From positions 1,865,590-1,929,589 of the forward strand of contig NZ_SJPR01000001.1 of NCBI RefSeq assembly GCF_007859955.1: DNA of 64,000 nucleotides. The letters are read 5' to 3'. Each line of letters opens with the position of its first letter. Within the stretch, counting starts at the first letter, position 1. The stretch comes from Botrimarina colliarenosi (GTDB lineage Bacteria > Planctomycetota > Planctomycetia > Pirellulales > Lacipirellulaceae). The position numbers and the translations under genes are program-made. The notes under the pieces were generated by a model. The model did no database searches. It saw nothing but the letters and a program-made list of their open reading frames with translations, and was not told the origin of the DNA. This document shows positions 46,688 through 55,209 of the stretch, piece after piece.

Positions 46688-47788
46688 TTAAGCGGCTCGG
46701 GCGCGGGTTGGCTCACCGACCAACCTTGTGAACAGCGCCAGGTAGTCGCGCGTCATCCGCTCGATCGTGAAGTGCCGGTCGGCCCACGCCTTGGCGTTCG
46801 CGACGCGCTCGGCGTTGGCAGTGGTTGGTTCGAGGGCCGCGGCGATTGCGGCCGCCATGGCGTCGGGATCGTTCGGCGCGACGGCGCGGGCGACGAGCGA
46901 TTCGCCGGGGATGTCGATCTGCAGCGCCTCGCCGTTGCCGCCGACGGGCGTGGCGACCACCGGCGCGCCCGCCATCATCGCTTCGACAAGCACCAGCGAG
47001 AGCCCTTCGCGGTGCGACGCCGACGCGAACACATCGGCCGCCGTCAGCAGCGCCCCGATGTCACGGCGGAAACCGAGCAGCGTGACACGGTCTTGCAGGC
47101 CGAGCCGGTCGATCTGTGATTCGAGGGCCGGGCGCTCGGGCCCTTCGCCGGCGATCCAGAGGCGCCAGCCGGTCGAGCGGGCGGCCGCTTCGACGAGCGT
47201 GTCAAAGCCTTTCACCGGCAGCAGGCTGCCAATCGCCAGGACGTGCTTCGACGCGGGCGACTTGGCAGCGAAGAGTTGTTCGGCGTCGGCGGTTTCTTGG
47301 GGCGTCGGTACCATGCGGTCGAGGCCGGCGTGGATCACGTGGAGTTGCGATTCTTCGACCCCCGCTAGCAGGCACTCCCGCCGGGCCGCCTTGGCGACGC
47401 AGACGACCTGTTCCACCAAGCGGTTGTGCTTCCAAGCCGAGCGGACCGGGAAACAGGTGTGCTTCACGCCGACACGTGGCACGCCGAGGCCCGCCAGCGC
47501 CGCGCCGCCGTAGGTGATGGCGTGGGGGTCGTTCAGCAGCACCACGTCGGCGCCGGTCGTCGCGATCCAGCGACGCAGCCGCCACATCGATTGGGGGCCA
47601 CGGCCGCGGCCGGGCAGGTCGAGCCGCTCAATGCTCGGGTCCTTGGCGGACCATTTGGCCACCGCGCTGCCGGCTGGCGCCGCGACGCCGACCGTGTGGC
47701 CGGCCCGTTGGCAGCCGAGCGCTAGCTGCGCCAGCACGTTCTCGCCGCCGCCCCAGGTGCGTTGCGTGCTGACGAGGACGAGACGCAT
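46688..47788 (-). CDS. GT4-family glycosyltransferase
   Basis: Cytoplasmic GT-B fold glycosyltransferase of 366 residues. The N-terminus is MRLVLVSTQRTWGGGENVLA, a typical GT4 opening with the Gly-rich acceptor loop. The C-terminal Glyco_transf_1 part is ASKHVLAIGSLLPVKGFDTL, then RLWIAGEGPERPALESQIDR, VTLLGFRRDIGALLTAADVF and SHREGLSLVLVEAMMAGAPV, which contains the EX7E nucleotide-sugar motif. ATG 47788 is used; the open frame to 47989 is unrelated. No other polysaccharide or LPS gene is next to it, so donor and acceptor are unknown. Confidence 0.92.
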   Translation of the reverse strand: MRLVLVSTQRTWGGGENVLAQLALGCQRAGHTVGVAAPAGSAVAKWSAKDPSIERLDLPGRGRGPQSMWRLRRWIATTGADVVLLNDPHAITYGGAALAGLGVPRVGVKHTCFPVRSAWKHNRLVEQVVCVAKAARRECLLAGVEESQLHVIHAGLDRMVPTPQETADAEQLFAAKSPASKHVLAIGSLLPVKGFDTLVEAAARSTGWRLWIAGEGPERPALESQIDRLGLQDRVTLLGFRRDIGALLTAADVFASASHREGLSLVLVEAMMAGAPVVATPVGGNGEALQIDIPGESLVARAVAPNDPDAMAAAIAAALEPTTANAERVANAKAWADRHFTIERMTRDYLALFTRLVGEPTRARAA

Positions 47789-47895
47789 GAGAAGAGGACG
47801 GGGGCGAGGGACAGGGGGCGTTTCGGGTGCGCTTTGTAGTGGCCCCCCGCCAACTGCCGCAACACGGCTTATTTCTCTCAACACCCGGGGCCAAC

Positions 47896-47927
47896 GCAAA
47901 AAGCCCCAGGGGATCTCCCCCGGGGCT
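47896..47927 (-). terminator. Rho-independent terminator of the 47964-48491 gene
   Basis: 11-bp stem AGCCCCGGGGG/CCCCTGGGGCT (minus strand) with a short loop, followed by TTTTTGCG. It lies 36 bp after the stop codon. Confidence 0.85.
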
Positions 47928-47963
47928 CGAAGCGTTGGATCGCTATCGGTTTCGCAGGCCGGC

Positions 47964-48491
47964 TCACGGCTGGGTCGTGCCATTGCCACGGGCCGAGGGG
48001 GCGACGCTCCGGAGGACGTGGGTCTCGCTGGTACCGCCGGTGTTGTTAATCTGCCGGACCTTCAGGTCGGCGTGCTCTTGGCCGGTGAGGCTGTTGTTCC
48101 AGACCCAACCCTCCTCGTAGCCCGTGATATTGCCGAAGCGGTCGGTGACGGGCCGACGGACGTAGCGGCGGGTCCCGTTGTATTGGCTCGCATCACGGCC
48201 GTAATCGAAGGCGGTGTCGTTGATCTGCGTGTTCTTGGTGTCGATCTGACCGGTCCAAGGGTTGTACCGCGTGATTTCGTGGTCGGTGACGATGACGGGG
48301 CGGCTGGGACGGGGGTAAACCGTGGGGCGGTAGGGGTTCGGGCGGTAGCCGGGACGGAAACCGCTGCCGCCACCGATCGAAATCGAGCCGCCGTTGCGGC
48401 CGCCGAACGAGATGTTGACCTGGGCGTCGGCCACGGCCGCGGCGGCCAGAACTGCCAATGTCAGACCAGCGATTGAAGTGCGGCGTCCCAT
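47964..48491 (-). CDS. Hypothetical exported protein
   Basis: A protein of 175 residues with a signal peptide (MGRRTSIAGLTLAVLAAAAV, then ADAQ). A Gly/Ser-rich start (VNISFGGRNGGSISIGGG) and a Pro/Tyr/Arg-rich linker (RPGYRPNPYRPTVYPRPSRP) are followed by a globular part (ITRYNPWTGQIDTKNTQIND, TDRFGNITGYEEGWVWNN). I do not recognise the family. A good ribosome binding site (AAGGGGA) precedes ATG 48491 and a terminator follows, so it is a monocistronic unit. Confidence 0.75.
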   Translation of the reverse strand: MGRRTSIAGLTLAVLAAAAVADAQVNISFGGRNGGSISIGGGSGFRPGYRPNPYRPTVYPRPSRPVIVTDHEITRYNPWTGQIDTKNTQINDTAFDYGRDASQYNGTRRYVRRPVTDRFGNITGYEEGWVWNNSLTGQEHADLKVRQINNTGGTSETHVLRSVAPSARGNGTTQP

Positions 48492-48675
48492 GATCGTTTC
48501 CCCTTAATTTTTGGCGTTGGGTGGTTGGCCGGGTCGTCTCGGCTCTACCTAACAAACGCCCGACTACCGCGGCGCGCACACGGGTCTGAGAGAAACTTTC
48601 AGAAAGTTCTCGGCGCCGTGTGCGCCCCTTGTTGCCGAGCCTCGCCGTCACGTCCCGCCAAGAGGGCGCGTCGGC

Positions 48676-49011
48676 TCACCGGCCCACCGACTCTTTTGAC
48701 GGCGACGCCTCCTCGGCGATCAGCTCGAAGCCCACGCGGAACGCCTGGTAGCCCGCGGCGAGGCGCTCGCCATAGATGTTCTGGAGTTCGGCGCGCAACG
48801 CGTCGGCCGTCGCGAAGCCGTCGGGCAGGGCGTCCTTGTCGGTGAGCGAGTCGACCTCAACGGCTTCGACCACCGTGATCCGCACGCCCCCGGCGCCGGG
48901 GATATAGCTCCGCTGCCCGGTGCGCATCATCCGATGCTTCCAGAGCCGGATCGTCTGGGTCTTCTCGCCGGCGCGGATCGCGGGGAGGAACTTGCGTTTG
49001 AACAGCAGCAT
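48676..49011 (-). CDS. ASCH-domain protein
   Basis: A small protein of 111 residues with an ASCH (PUA-like) fold pattern: LLFKRKFLPAIRAGEKTQTI at the start, where the basic GEKTQTIR motif is typical, then GVRITVVEAVEVDSLTDKDA and ATADALRAELQNIYGER. ASCH domains bind RNA or modified nucleosides; a precise role cannot be assigned. ATG 49011 is chosen because the ASCH beta-strand begins there. The upstream frame to 49089 is not conserved-looking. It lies on the same strand as alanine dehydrogenase, 143 bp downstream. Confidence 0.8.
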   Translation of the reverse strand: MLLFKRKFLPAIRAGEKTQTIRLWKHRMMRTGQRSYIPGAGGVRITVVEAVEVDSLTDKDALPDGFATADALRAELQNIYGERLAAGYQAFRVGFELIAEEASPSKESVGR

Positions 49012-49154
49012 GGCGGGCGTCGCGGATCGATCGGGGTGAGGTGGCAGCCTGCCCCGGCGATCGTATCGCAAGCCTTTGCGCCGTTGCATCCATTATCGAC
49101 GACGAGATCGCTCTCCCGAGCCCTCGCTGCGACAACAGTTTGTCACCTCAAAAG

Positions 49155-50279
49155 CTAAACCGCGAAAAGCGCGGTGTGCTGCAGGCCGAAGGTCTCCGCC
49201 ACCGGGCCGTTGGTGACCTCGCCGTCGAACAGGTTCACCGCCCGGGCGAGCGGCTTCGACGCCATGGCCGCCTTGGCGGCGCCCTCCTTGCCGGGGCCGG
49301 CGGTCGCCAGTCGCATCACCCAGGGGAGCGTCACATTGCACAGCGCGAACGTGCTGGTGCGGCCGACGGCGCCCGGCATGTTCGTCACGCAGTAGTGGAC
49401 CACGCCATCGACGATGTAGGTCGGGTCGGCGTGCGACGTGGGGCGGCTCGTCTCCATGCAGCCCCCTTGGTCGATCGCGACGTCGATGATCACTGCGCCC
49501 TGCTGCATCCGCGACAGGTCCTCCCGCTCGACGAGCCGCGGCGCCTTCGCTCCGGGGATGAGCACCGCGCCGATCACCAGGTCGGCCCGCTCGAGTTGGC
49601 GGCGGATCGTGTGCCGATCGCTGTAGAGACAGTCAACGTTGGCCGGCATGATGTCGTCGAGGTAGCGGAGCCGGTCCATGTTGATGTCGAGGATCGCGAC
49701 GCTCGCCTGGAAGCCGGCGGCGATCTTCGCGGCGTTCGCGCCGACGACGCCGCCGCCGAGCACCGTGATATGGGCCGGAGCGACGCCGGGGACGCCCCCC
49801 AGCAGAATGCCGCGGCCCATCTGCGGACGCTCGAGGTACTTGGCGCCCTCCTGGACGCTCATCCGGCCGGCGACTTCGCTCATGGGGGTGAGCAGCGGCA
49901 GGCGGCCCGCGTCATCGACGAGCGTCTCGTACGCGATGCTCGTCGCCCCCGACGCGAGCATCGCCTCGGTCAGATCACGGCACGCGGCGAAGTGGAAGTA
50001 CGTGAAGACTGTCTGCCCACGACGGACCATCGGCCACTCCGCGGGCTGCGGCTCTTTGACTTTGACGATCAGGTCGGCCTCGCCCCAGACCTCGGCGGCC
50101 GTATCGACGAGCGTCGCGCCCGCCTGTTCGTAAGTCTCGTCGAGCAGGCCCGAGCCCTCGCCGGCGGTCCGCTCCACCAGGACCCGATGACCCCAGAGCA
50201 CGAGCTCTTCGACCCCTACCGGCAGCATGGCGACGCGGTACTCGTCGGACTTGACCTCTTTGGGAACACCGATGTTCAT
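49155..50279 (-). CDS. ald: Alanine dehydrogenase
   Basis: NAD-dependent enzyme of 374 residues interconverting L-alanine and pyruvate plus ammonia. MNIGVPKEVKSDEYRVAMLP is the family N-terminus; LLDETYEQAGATLVDTAAEV and VKVKEPQPAEWPMVRRGQTV carry the substrate-site lysines and arginines. The nucleotide-binding loop is VLGGGVVGANAAKIAAGFQA, and IDQGGCMETSRPTSHADPTY is also a signature block. Length and motifs match complete Ald. ATG 50279 gives the correct start; the frame open to 50588 is upstream sequence. There is no adjacent alanine racemase or regulator. Confidence 0.96.
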   Translation of the reverse strand: MNIGVPKEVKSDEYRVAMLPVGVEELVLWGHRVLVERTAGEGSGLLDETYEQAGATLVDTAAEVWGEADLIVKVKEPQPAEWPMVRRGQTVFTYFHFAACRDLTEAMLASGATSIAYETLVDDAGRLPLLTPMSEVAGRMSVQEGAKYLERPQMGRGILLGGVPGVAPAHITVLGGGVVGANAAKIAAGFQASVAILDINMDRLRYLDDIMPANVDCLYSDRHTIRRQLERADLVIGAVLIPGAKAPRLVEREDLSRMQQGAVIIDVAIDQGGCMETSRPTSHADPTYIVDGVVHYCVTNMPGAVGRTSTFALCNVTLPWVMRLATAGPGKEGAAKAAMASKPLARAVNLFDGEVTNGPVAETFGLQHTALFAV

Positions 50280-50706
50280 AGACCGCGCGGGGGAGGGGAC
50301 GCAGGGAGGGACCGTGAGGAAGGCGAGCCGCGACGTGCTGGCGCGGTCGAAAACGGGGACGCAGCAAGTCCTACTGACGGTATAAGCCGCCCGGCACCGC
50401 GACGGCAGACCTCTATCTGCGCGGCAGACTCTCGGTAGGGCGAGCGCCGGAGGGCCGGGGTAGGGGTTTCTCGCGACGATTTGCCCGCCGTCGGGTCTAC
50501 TCCGGGGGCTGACGCCCTCCGGCTCGCTGCCAAAGTAGGGGCGTGATTCTCCGAGGCGCCCCTCAGTTCCCAAACACCGCAATTTCACAGATGCCGCGAT
50601 GACTTTGCCGCTTGTGCCCGCCCCGCGCTGCCGATAAGATGCGGGGCTCCCGAACGGGCCCGCGCTCGCTCTACGGACTCAAATCCAGCGTTTTCTCGGT
50701 GTTTTT
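50280..50706. other. Intergenic region upstream of ald and rplM
   Basis: Divergent promoter region of 427 bp. It contains the palindromic repeat annotated at 50440-50527. No ribosome binding site is visible in front of rplM; the last bases before its ATG are T-rich. Confidence 0.5.
50440..50527. repeat. Palindromic repeat, GCGAGCCGGAGGGCG family
   Basis: The right arm (50500-50527) reads, on the minus strand, GCGAGCCGGAGGGCGTCAGC followed by CCCCGGAG. The left arm from 50440 (GCGAGCGCCGGAGGGCCGGG) matches it with a 2-nt insertion. I recall this motif as common between genes of Pirellulales. Confidence 0.6.
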
Positions 50707-51168
50707 ATGCGTACGATCACCCGCCCGCTGCAGCGGACCACCCAGCTCAATTCGGCCGCGGTCGAGGCCGAGTGGTTCCACATCGACGCCACCGACCGCG
50801 TCGTCGGCCGCCTCGCGGCCTCGATCGCGACGGTCCTGATGGGCAAACACAAGCCGACCTACACGCCTCACGTTGACACCGGCGACTTCGTCGTCGTCAC
50901 CAACGTCGAGAAGGTCCACTTCAGCGGCAAGAAGTGGGAACAGAAAAAGTACGCCTGGTACACCGGTTACACGCGTCAGCGGACCGAGGTCGCCGGCAAG
51001 CGGCTCGAAGAGAAGCCCGACCAGATCCTTCGCGAGGCGGTCCGCCGCATGCTCCCGAAGAACAAGCTCGCCAACGCGATGCTCACCAAGCTGAAGCTCT
51101 ACGCCGGCCCCGAGCACCCGCACCAAGCGCAGCAGCCGACCGAGCTCGATCCCACAACGATCCGCTGA
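50707..51168 (+). CDS. rplM: 50S ribosomal protein L13
   Basis: A protein of 153 residues. WFHIDATDRVVGRLAASIAT is followed by VLMGKHKPTYTPHVDTGDFV, the signature of L13, then KYAWYTGYTRQRTEVAGKRL and REAVRRMLPKNKLANAMLTK. An N-terminal extension of about 20 residues precedes the conserved start. It forms the usual pair with rpsI, separated here by 100 bp with a hairpin in between. Confidence 0.98.
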   Translation: MRTITRPLQRTTQLNSAAVEAEWFHIDATDRVVGRLAASIATVLMGKHKPTYTPHVDTGDFVVVTNVEKVHFSGKKWEQKKYAWYTGYTRQRTEVAGKRLEEKPDQILREAVRRMLPKNKLANAMLTKLKLYAGPEHPHQAQQPTELDPTTIR

Positions 51169-51181
51169 GACGAATCACTCT

Positions 51182-51201
51182 CCCCCGGCTCGCGCCGGGG
51201 G
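51182..51201 (+). promoter_or_regulatory. Stable hairpin between rplM and rpsI
   Basis: Perfect 8-bp stem CCCCCGGC/GCCGGGGG with a TCGC loop, 13 bp after the rplM stop. No T-run follows. It may partly terminate, set mRNA stability between the two genes, or be a degenerate palindromic repeat. Confidence 0.45.
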
Positions 51202-51268
51202 CTCAGTTCGAAACGGTAGGGGCGACGCCCTCTCCGCCATCCGAAATCCGCACTCCGCAACCGAAACG

Positions 51269-51667
51269 ATGCCAACCGCCACGCCAGACGCCCTGGGAAC
51301 CGGCCGCCGTAAGACGAGCGTCGCTCGCGTTCGGATCCGCCCCGGCAGCGGTAAAATTACGGTCAACAACCGCGAGATGACCGAGTTCTTCCCGATCCCG
51401 CAGTACAGCAACCAGGTCCTTGCTGTCCTCGAGCATTGCGAGATCAAGGATTCGGTCGACGTGGTGATCCGCGTCCACGGTGGCGGCCTCACCGGCCAAG
51501 CCGGCGCCTGCCTGCAAGGGATCGCCCGCGCCTTGCTGAAGCACGACAGCGACCTCGACGAGAAGCTCCGCGAGAAGAACTTCCTCACACGCGACAGCCG
51601 CATGAAGGAACGTAAGAAGCCGGGCCTCCGCGGCGCCCGTCGTGGCACGCAGTTCTCGAAGCGTTAA
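51269..51667 (+). CDS. rpsI: 30S ribosomal protein S9
   Basis: A protein of 132 residues. TGRRKTSVARVRIRPGSGKI at the N-terminus and GGGLTGQAGACLQGIARALL in the middle are S9 signatures. The C-terminus (DSRMKERKKPGLRGARRGTQ, ending FSKR) is the basic tail that reaches the ribosomal P site. It follows rplM and is closed by a strong terminator. Confidence 0.98.
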   Translation: MPTATPDALGTGRRKTSVARVRIRPGSGKITVNNREMTEFFPIPQYSNQVLAVLEHCEIKDSVDVVIRVHGGGLTGQAGACLQGIARALLKHDSDLDEKLREKNFLTRDSRMKERKKPGLRGARRGTQFSKR

Positions 51668-51692
51668 TCGCGACGAGACCGATTGCAAACCG

Positions 51693-51725
51693 AAAAGGCC
51701 CGTTGGAAATCCAGCGGGCCTTTTT
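51693..51725 (+). terminator. Rho-independent terminator of rpsI
   Basis: Stem AAGGCCCGTTGG/CCAGCGGGCCTT with one wobble pair and an AAAT loop, followed by TTTTTC. It starts 25 bp after the stop codon. Confidence 0.92.
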
Positions 51726-51857
51726 CTATGGCCCCACGTCGCTGTCATCCCAAAATCGCTTCGAGAGGCGTTCTCGTCTTGATCGAAGCGTTGCCATCAG
51801 CTCCCCGCCGGAAAAGCACATCGCCATCACTTTTCACGGACTCCGAGACGAAACGCA

Positions 51858-51888
51858 GAAGGCCCGCCGGAACCTCCGACGGGCCTTC
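51858..51888 (-). terminator. Terminator of the small membrane peptide gene
   Basis: Hairpin with GAAGGCCCG/CGGGCCTTC plus three further pairs after a mismatch. On the minus strand it is followed by TGCGTTTCGTC. Its stem core is nearly the same as that of the rpsI terminator 165 bp away, in a convergent arrangement. Confidence 0.65.
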
Positions 51889-51939
51889 GTGGTATCCCAA
51901 TCAGGGCCTCCATTCCCATCCGCTACCGAGTCGCGTCCG

Positions 51940-52059
51940 TTAGAAGTCGCAACCGCGTACGAACAGCAAGATGATGAGGATCGGCAGTGGCAGACCAATC
52001 AGCCATCCGAGCAAGGCGTACTTGATCTTGCCGGCCCGATCATTGAAGTCTCGTTGCAT
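51940..52059 (-). CDS. 39-residue single-pass membrane peptide
   Basis: A short intact frame from ATG 52059 with AGGTGAG about 9 nt upstream. A basic start (MQRDFNDRAGKIKYA) is followed by one hydrophobic helix (LLGWLIGLPLPILIILLFV) and a short RGCDF end, a pattern with the positive charges inside. It lies 89 bp downstream of the glycine-zipper stress protein and ends before a terminator, so it is probably the last gene of the stress cluster. Small membrane peptides of this kind often act in envelope stress, but no family is recognised. Confidence 0.7.
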   Translation of the reverse strand: MQRDFNDRAGKIKYALLGWLIGLPLPILIILLFVRGCDF

Positions 52060-52148
52060 AATGCTCACCTGATGCGGTCGCGGTAGTTGGTTAACGACCC
52101 GGAAGAACGAGGGCATGGAGGCGTTGGAGATCGCCCCCTGCTTGTGGA

Positions 52149-52679
52149 CTAGTCGTCGCTTTTAGCGCCCTGCGTCGAGATGTGCTTGGCGTCGGCGTCT
52201 GAGAAGATCTTCTTCGCCTTGGAGACTTCATCGCCGTCGCAGACGCTAACCGAAATCAAAGCGTTGCCGTCCTTGAGGTAGGACTCGTACTGCTTCGCTT
52301 CGTACTCGGAGAAGCCCAGGCCGATCAGGCCGCCCGTCAGCGTTCCCGCGGCGCCGCCAATCGCGGCTCCGCCGAGCGCCGCCATGATCGGACCGGCAGC
52401 AATGAAGGGTCCCAGACCCGGGATCGCGAGCGCGCCGATGCCCGCCATCCAACCCAAGGCGCCACCCAACACCATCCCGCTCCCCGCTCCGGTCGCTGCG
52501 CCTTCGGGCGCTTTGGTATGGCCTTCGATAGCGATCTCGCCGTCGCTATCTTCATGGGCCATCACGACAGAAATCTCCGACGCGGTAAATCCACTAGCGC
52601 GCAAGTCGCTGAGGATCGATAGCGCCTTCGAACGGTCGTCGGTGATGCAGAAGACGGCTTTGTCGTGCGTTGTAGACAT
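52149..52679 (-). CDS. General stress protein 17M-like, glycine-zipper protein
   Basis: A protein of 176 residues. The N-terminal part (AVFCITDDRSKALSILSDLR, ASGFTASEISVVMAHED) resembles the YflT/general-stress-17M domain. The centre is a long Gly/Ala-rich glycine-zipper hydrophobic region (GSGMVLGGALGWMAGIGALA, GGAAIGGAAGTLTGGLIGLG), likely membrane-inserting. The C-terminus (YEAKQYESYLKDGNALISVS) returns to a ferredoxin-like pattern. It lies in a minus-strand cluster with a BON lipoprotein and a small membrane peptide, suggesting an envelope or osmotic stress unit. Confidence 0.85.
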   Translation of the reverse strand: MSTTHDKAVFCITDDRSKALSILSDLRASGFTASEISVVMAHEDSDGEIAIEGHTKAPEGAATGAGSGMVLGGALGWMAGIGALAIPGLGPFIAAGPIMAALGGAAIGGAAGTLTGGLIGLGFSEYEAKQYESYLKDGNALISVSVCDGDEVSKAKKIFSDADAKHISTQGAKSDD

Positions 52680-52766
52680 GTGTATTCTCGTGGATCGTGA
52701 TTAGCGTGATTGAAAAGGTGCTGCTGTAGCTGAAGAACATTCGTCGTGCCGCTTAAAACTCATCGA

Positions 52767-53138
52767 TCACTCGGGTTCGATTTCTAGTTGGTTATCAACG
52801 TTGCCTTCGCCCACAACGTTGGCCGCGACATTGGCAATCGCGTCTCGTTCGGCCGCTGAGGCGACTGGACCGCGCAGGGTGACTCGGCCCCCGTCGGTGA
52901 TGATCTTGACGTTGCGACCAGCCACCGACAGGTCGTCGATTTCTAAGACGTCCGCGCGAATCTTGGCGACCTGATCGATGTCGGTCTCTTCGTTCGATTG
53001 ATCAAGCGGCGTCTTCATCGAGCCGTTCGCGTCGCGCTCGTTGACCGCGGTGTTGTCAGGTTGGGTCGTGCGGTTCGCGGCGTCGTCGCACCCCGTTGCC
53101 AACGCCACAATTCCGGCCGCGAGAAGTAAAGCTCTCAT
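52767..53138 (-). CDS. BON-domain lipoprotein
   Basis: A protein of 123 residues with a lipoprotein signal (MRALLLAAGIVALATGC) and lipobox ATGC. After a polar Asn/Asp/Thr-rich linker comes one BON domain (IRADVLEIDDLSVAGRNVKI, TDGGRVTLRGPVASAAERDA, IANVAANVVGEGNVDNQLEI). BON domains bind phospholipid membranes, as in OsmY. It is the first gene of the minus-strand stress cluster, with GGCGGA before its ATG. Confidence 0.88.
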   Translation of the reverse strand: MRALLLAAGIVALATGCDDAANRTTQPDNTAVNERDANGSMKTPLDQSNEETDIDQVAKIRADVLEIDDLSVAGRNVKIITDGGRVTLRGPVASAAERDAIANVAANVVGEGNVDNQLEIEPE

Positions 53139-53610
53139 ATCATCCGCCTTCGGTTAGTTGCCATGGAACGAAGCAATTTCTGAGGAGGTTAAAGAACGCG
53201 GCGAGCGGCGAGGGCTTGCAGCACCTCGCCGCATTCGCTCGGACTCCGCATGAAAAGGAGTCGGACGGTCGGATAGGCAAAGGCCGTACCGTTAGGTTTT
53301 GAGCGACGTTGAGAGCCTTAGGAACCGGGAGAAGGCCCGTGTTTAATGGCGGTCGACCCTTTCTCTTTGCCTCGCTCTCCGGCGTGAGGCTCTCGCCAGC
53401 GAGCTACCACTCCGATGGCGGTCGCGCGTACAGGCTGGATCGTCGCCTTCCAGTTTCAGGCGGAATATGCTCCGGCAGGGTCGTCTCAGGAATCGACTGC
53501 TCAGAACCAATCGAGTCCCGCGGAACCGCCGCCCGGGCGCGGGGTTATACTTATTGGGAGGTCGCTAAAGGGGCGGCCCCTCTGCGTCTCGCCCGTCGGA
53601 AACCTTCGCG
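53139..53610. other. Intergenic region between divergent genes
   Basis: 472 bp upstream of the BON lipoprotein (minus) and the DUF1549 gene (plus). A GAGGAGG near 53182 is not followed by a credible frame. No palindrome above 10 bp and no RNA gene is recognised. Confidence 0.45.
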
Positions 53611-55209
53611 ATGCGGTTCCTAGGAGGTCTTGCCGTCTGTCTCGTGGGCGCCGTCGCGCTGGCGGAAAAGCCCAAGGCGACTGCGGTCGCCCGGCAGATT
53701 GATGCGATGATCGCCGAAGAGATTGGCCTCAACCCCGGCGAGTTGGCGCCCCCGGTCGGCGACGCGGTTTTCCTCCGCCGGGCTCACCTCGACCTGTTGG
53801 GAACGATCCCGGCGCCCGAAGAGGTCCAACGCTTTGTCGCTTCCCAGGAGAGCCAGAAGCGGCAAGAGCTGGTTAACCAACTAACGAAGCGTCCCGAGTA
53901 CGGCCTCAACCAGGCCCGCTACTGGCGCGACGTCGTCCTGTCGCGGCGGCTCGAGGACCGGTCGATCGTGGTCGCGCCGGCGATGGTCGAGGACCTGGCC
54001 CGGTGGATCAATGACGGCGAACCGTGGGACGCTATCGCCCGCCGGTTCATCACCGCCACCGGCACGGCGAGCGACAACGGCGCGACGGCGATCCTCGTTG
54101 CTCAAGACGGCCGGACCGAAGAGATCGCCGCCGAGGTTTCGCGGATCTTTCTCGGCGTGCAGATCCAATGCGCCCAGTGCCACGACCACCCGTGGGACGA
54201 CTGGAAGCGCGAGCAGTTCCACGAGCTGGCGGCGTTCTTCCCCCGTGTCGGCGTCCGGCTGGTGCGCGATGTGAAGCCCTTCACGCTGAAGGTGAACGTC
54301 GCCGACCGGCCCGACTTGCCGCGTCTGCGGACCGGCGCCAACCTCAACAAGCGGGGCCGGCCCGAACACTACATGCAAGACCTCGAGCACCCCGAGGAGG
54401 TCGGTGAGCGGATCGAGCCAAGGTTCTTCTTGACGAGCCTCGAGCTGCCCGCCGGCGCCCGTGACGCCGAACGCCGCCGAGCGCTCGCGGACGACCTGAC
54501 GGCGACCGACTGGTTCGCGATGGCGTTGGTGAACCGCTACTGGTCCGAGCTGGTCGGCGAAGGGTTCTATGAGCCGGTTGACGACCTCGGACCCGAGCGC
54601 GAGGCGTCGGCGCCGAAAGCGGCTGAGCGGCTGGCCGAGGCGTTCGCCACCAGCGGCTACGACCTTCGCTGGCTGCACCGCACGATCCTGGCGACCGACG
54701 CCTACCAGCGTGAGAGCCGCCCCCGCCGCACGCCCGATGAAAAGCCGTTCACGGCCAACGTCGCCCAGCCGCTCCGCGGCGACCAGCTCTTCGACGCCCT
54801 GCTGGCAGCCATCGACATCGACGAAACCCAGCTGCGGCGGATCGGCGGCGGCGGGAGGGGCTACGGCGCCGTGACGCCTCGCCTCGCGTTCGACGCCGCC
54901 TTCGGCTACGACCCGAGCGACGCCCGCTCGACCGTCCAGGCGACCATCCCCCAAGCCTTGGCGCGGATGAACACGCCCCAGCTCAACCGCGCCGTGCAGG
55001 CCATTGTCGCACGCCTTAACCGCGAGCGGGATCGCGACGCCACGGCGGTCGCACGCGATCTCTACCTGCGGACGCTCTCCCGCGAACCCACCGACGAAGA
55101 GGTCGCCATCGTCGCCGAGGTCGCCAGCAACGCGATGTGGTACGGATCGGCAATGGAAGACCTGCTGTGGGCGTTGCTGAACTCGGCGGAGTTCTCGCAC
55201 CGCCGGTAG
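53611..55209 (+). CDS. DUF1549/DUF1553 protein with one CxxCH motif
   Basis: Exported protein of 532 residues. A signal peptide (MRFLGGLAVCLVGAVALA) precedes the DUF1549 domain (FLRRAHLDLLGTIPAPEEVQ, RYWRDVVLSRRLEDRS, RFITATGTASDNG) with CAQCHDHPWDDWKREQFHEL. Its Cys187-x-x-Cys190-His191 is a heme c-type motif, which is universal in this family although heme binding is not demonstrated. The DUF1553 part follows (VNRYWSELVGEGFYEPVDDL, AFATSGYDLRWLHRTILATD, LFDALLAAIDIDE, YLRTLSREPTDEEVAIVAEV). It is shorter than most family members, which usually reach 700-1000 residues. It pairs, as is usual, with the DUF1501 gene downstream. The stop codon lies inside the palindromic repeat. Confidence 0.9.
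   Translation: MRFLGGLAVCLVGAVALAEKPKATAVARQIDAMIAEEIGLNPGELAPPVGDAVFLRRAHLDLLGTIPAPEEVQRFVASQESQKRQELVNQLTKRPEYGLNQARYWRDVVLSRRLEDRSIVVAPAMVEDLARWINDGEPWDAIARRFITATGTASDNGATAILVAQDGRTEEIAAEVSRIFLGVQIQCAQCHDHPWDDWKREQFHELAAFFPRVGVRLVRDVKPFTLKVNVADRPDLPRLRTGANLNKRGRPEHYMQDLEHPEEVGERIEPRFFLTSLELPAGARDAERRRALADDLTATDWFAMALVNRYWSELVGEGFYEPVDDLGPEREASAPKAAERLAEAFATSGYDLRWLHRTILATDAYQRESRPRRTPDEKPFTANVAQPLRGDQLFDALLAAIDIDETQLRRIGGGGRGYGAVTPRLAFDAAFGYDPSDARSTVQATIPQALARMNTPQLNRAVQAIVARLNRERDRDATAVARDLYLRTLSREPTDEEVAIVAEVASNAMWYGSAMEDLLWALLNSAEFSHRR

Noticed and set aside
46664..46696. CCCTC...GAGGG plus TTTTTT as a terminator
   Set aside because: The T-run is on the plus strand, where no gene lies upstream, and the stem is only 5 bp.
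53173..53302. Small plus-strand gene after GAGGAGG in the 53.1-53.6 kb gap
   Set aside because: No start codon at suitable spacing gives a frame with plausible composition.
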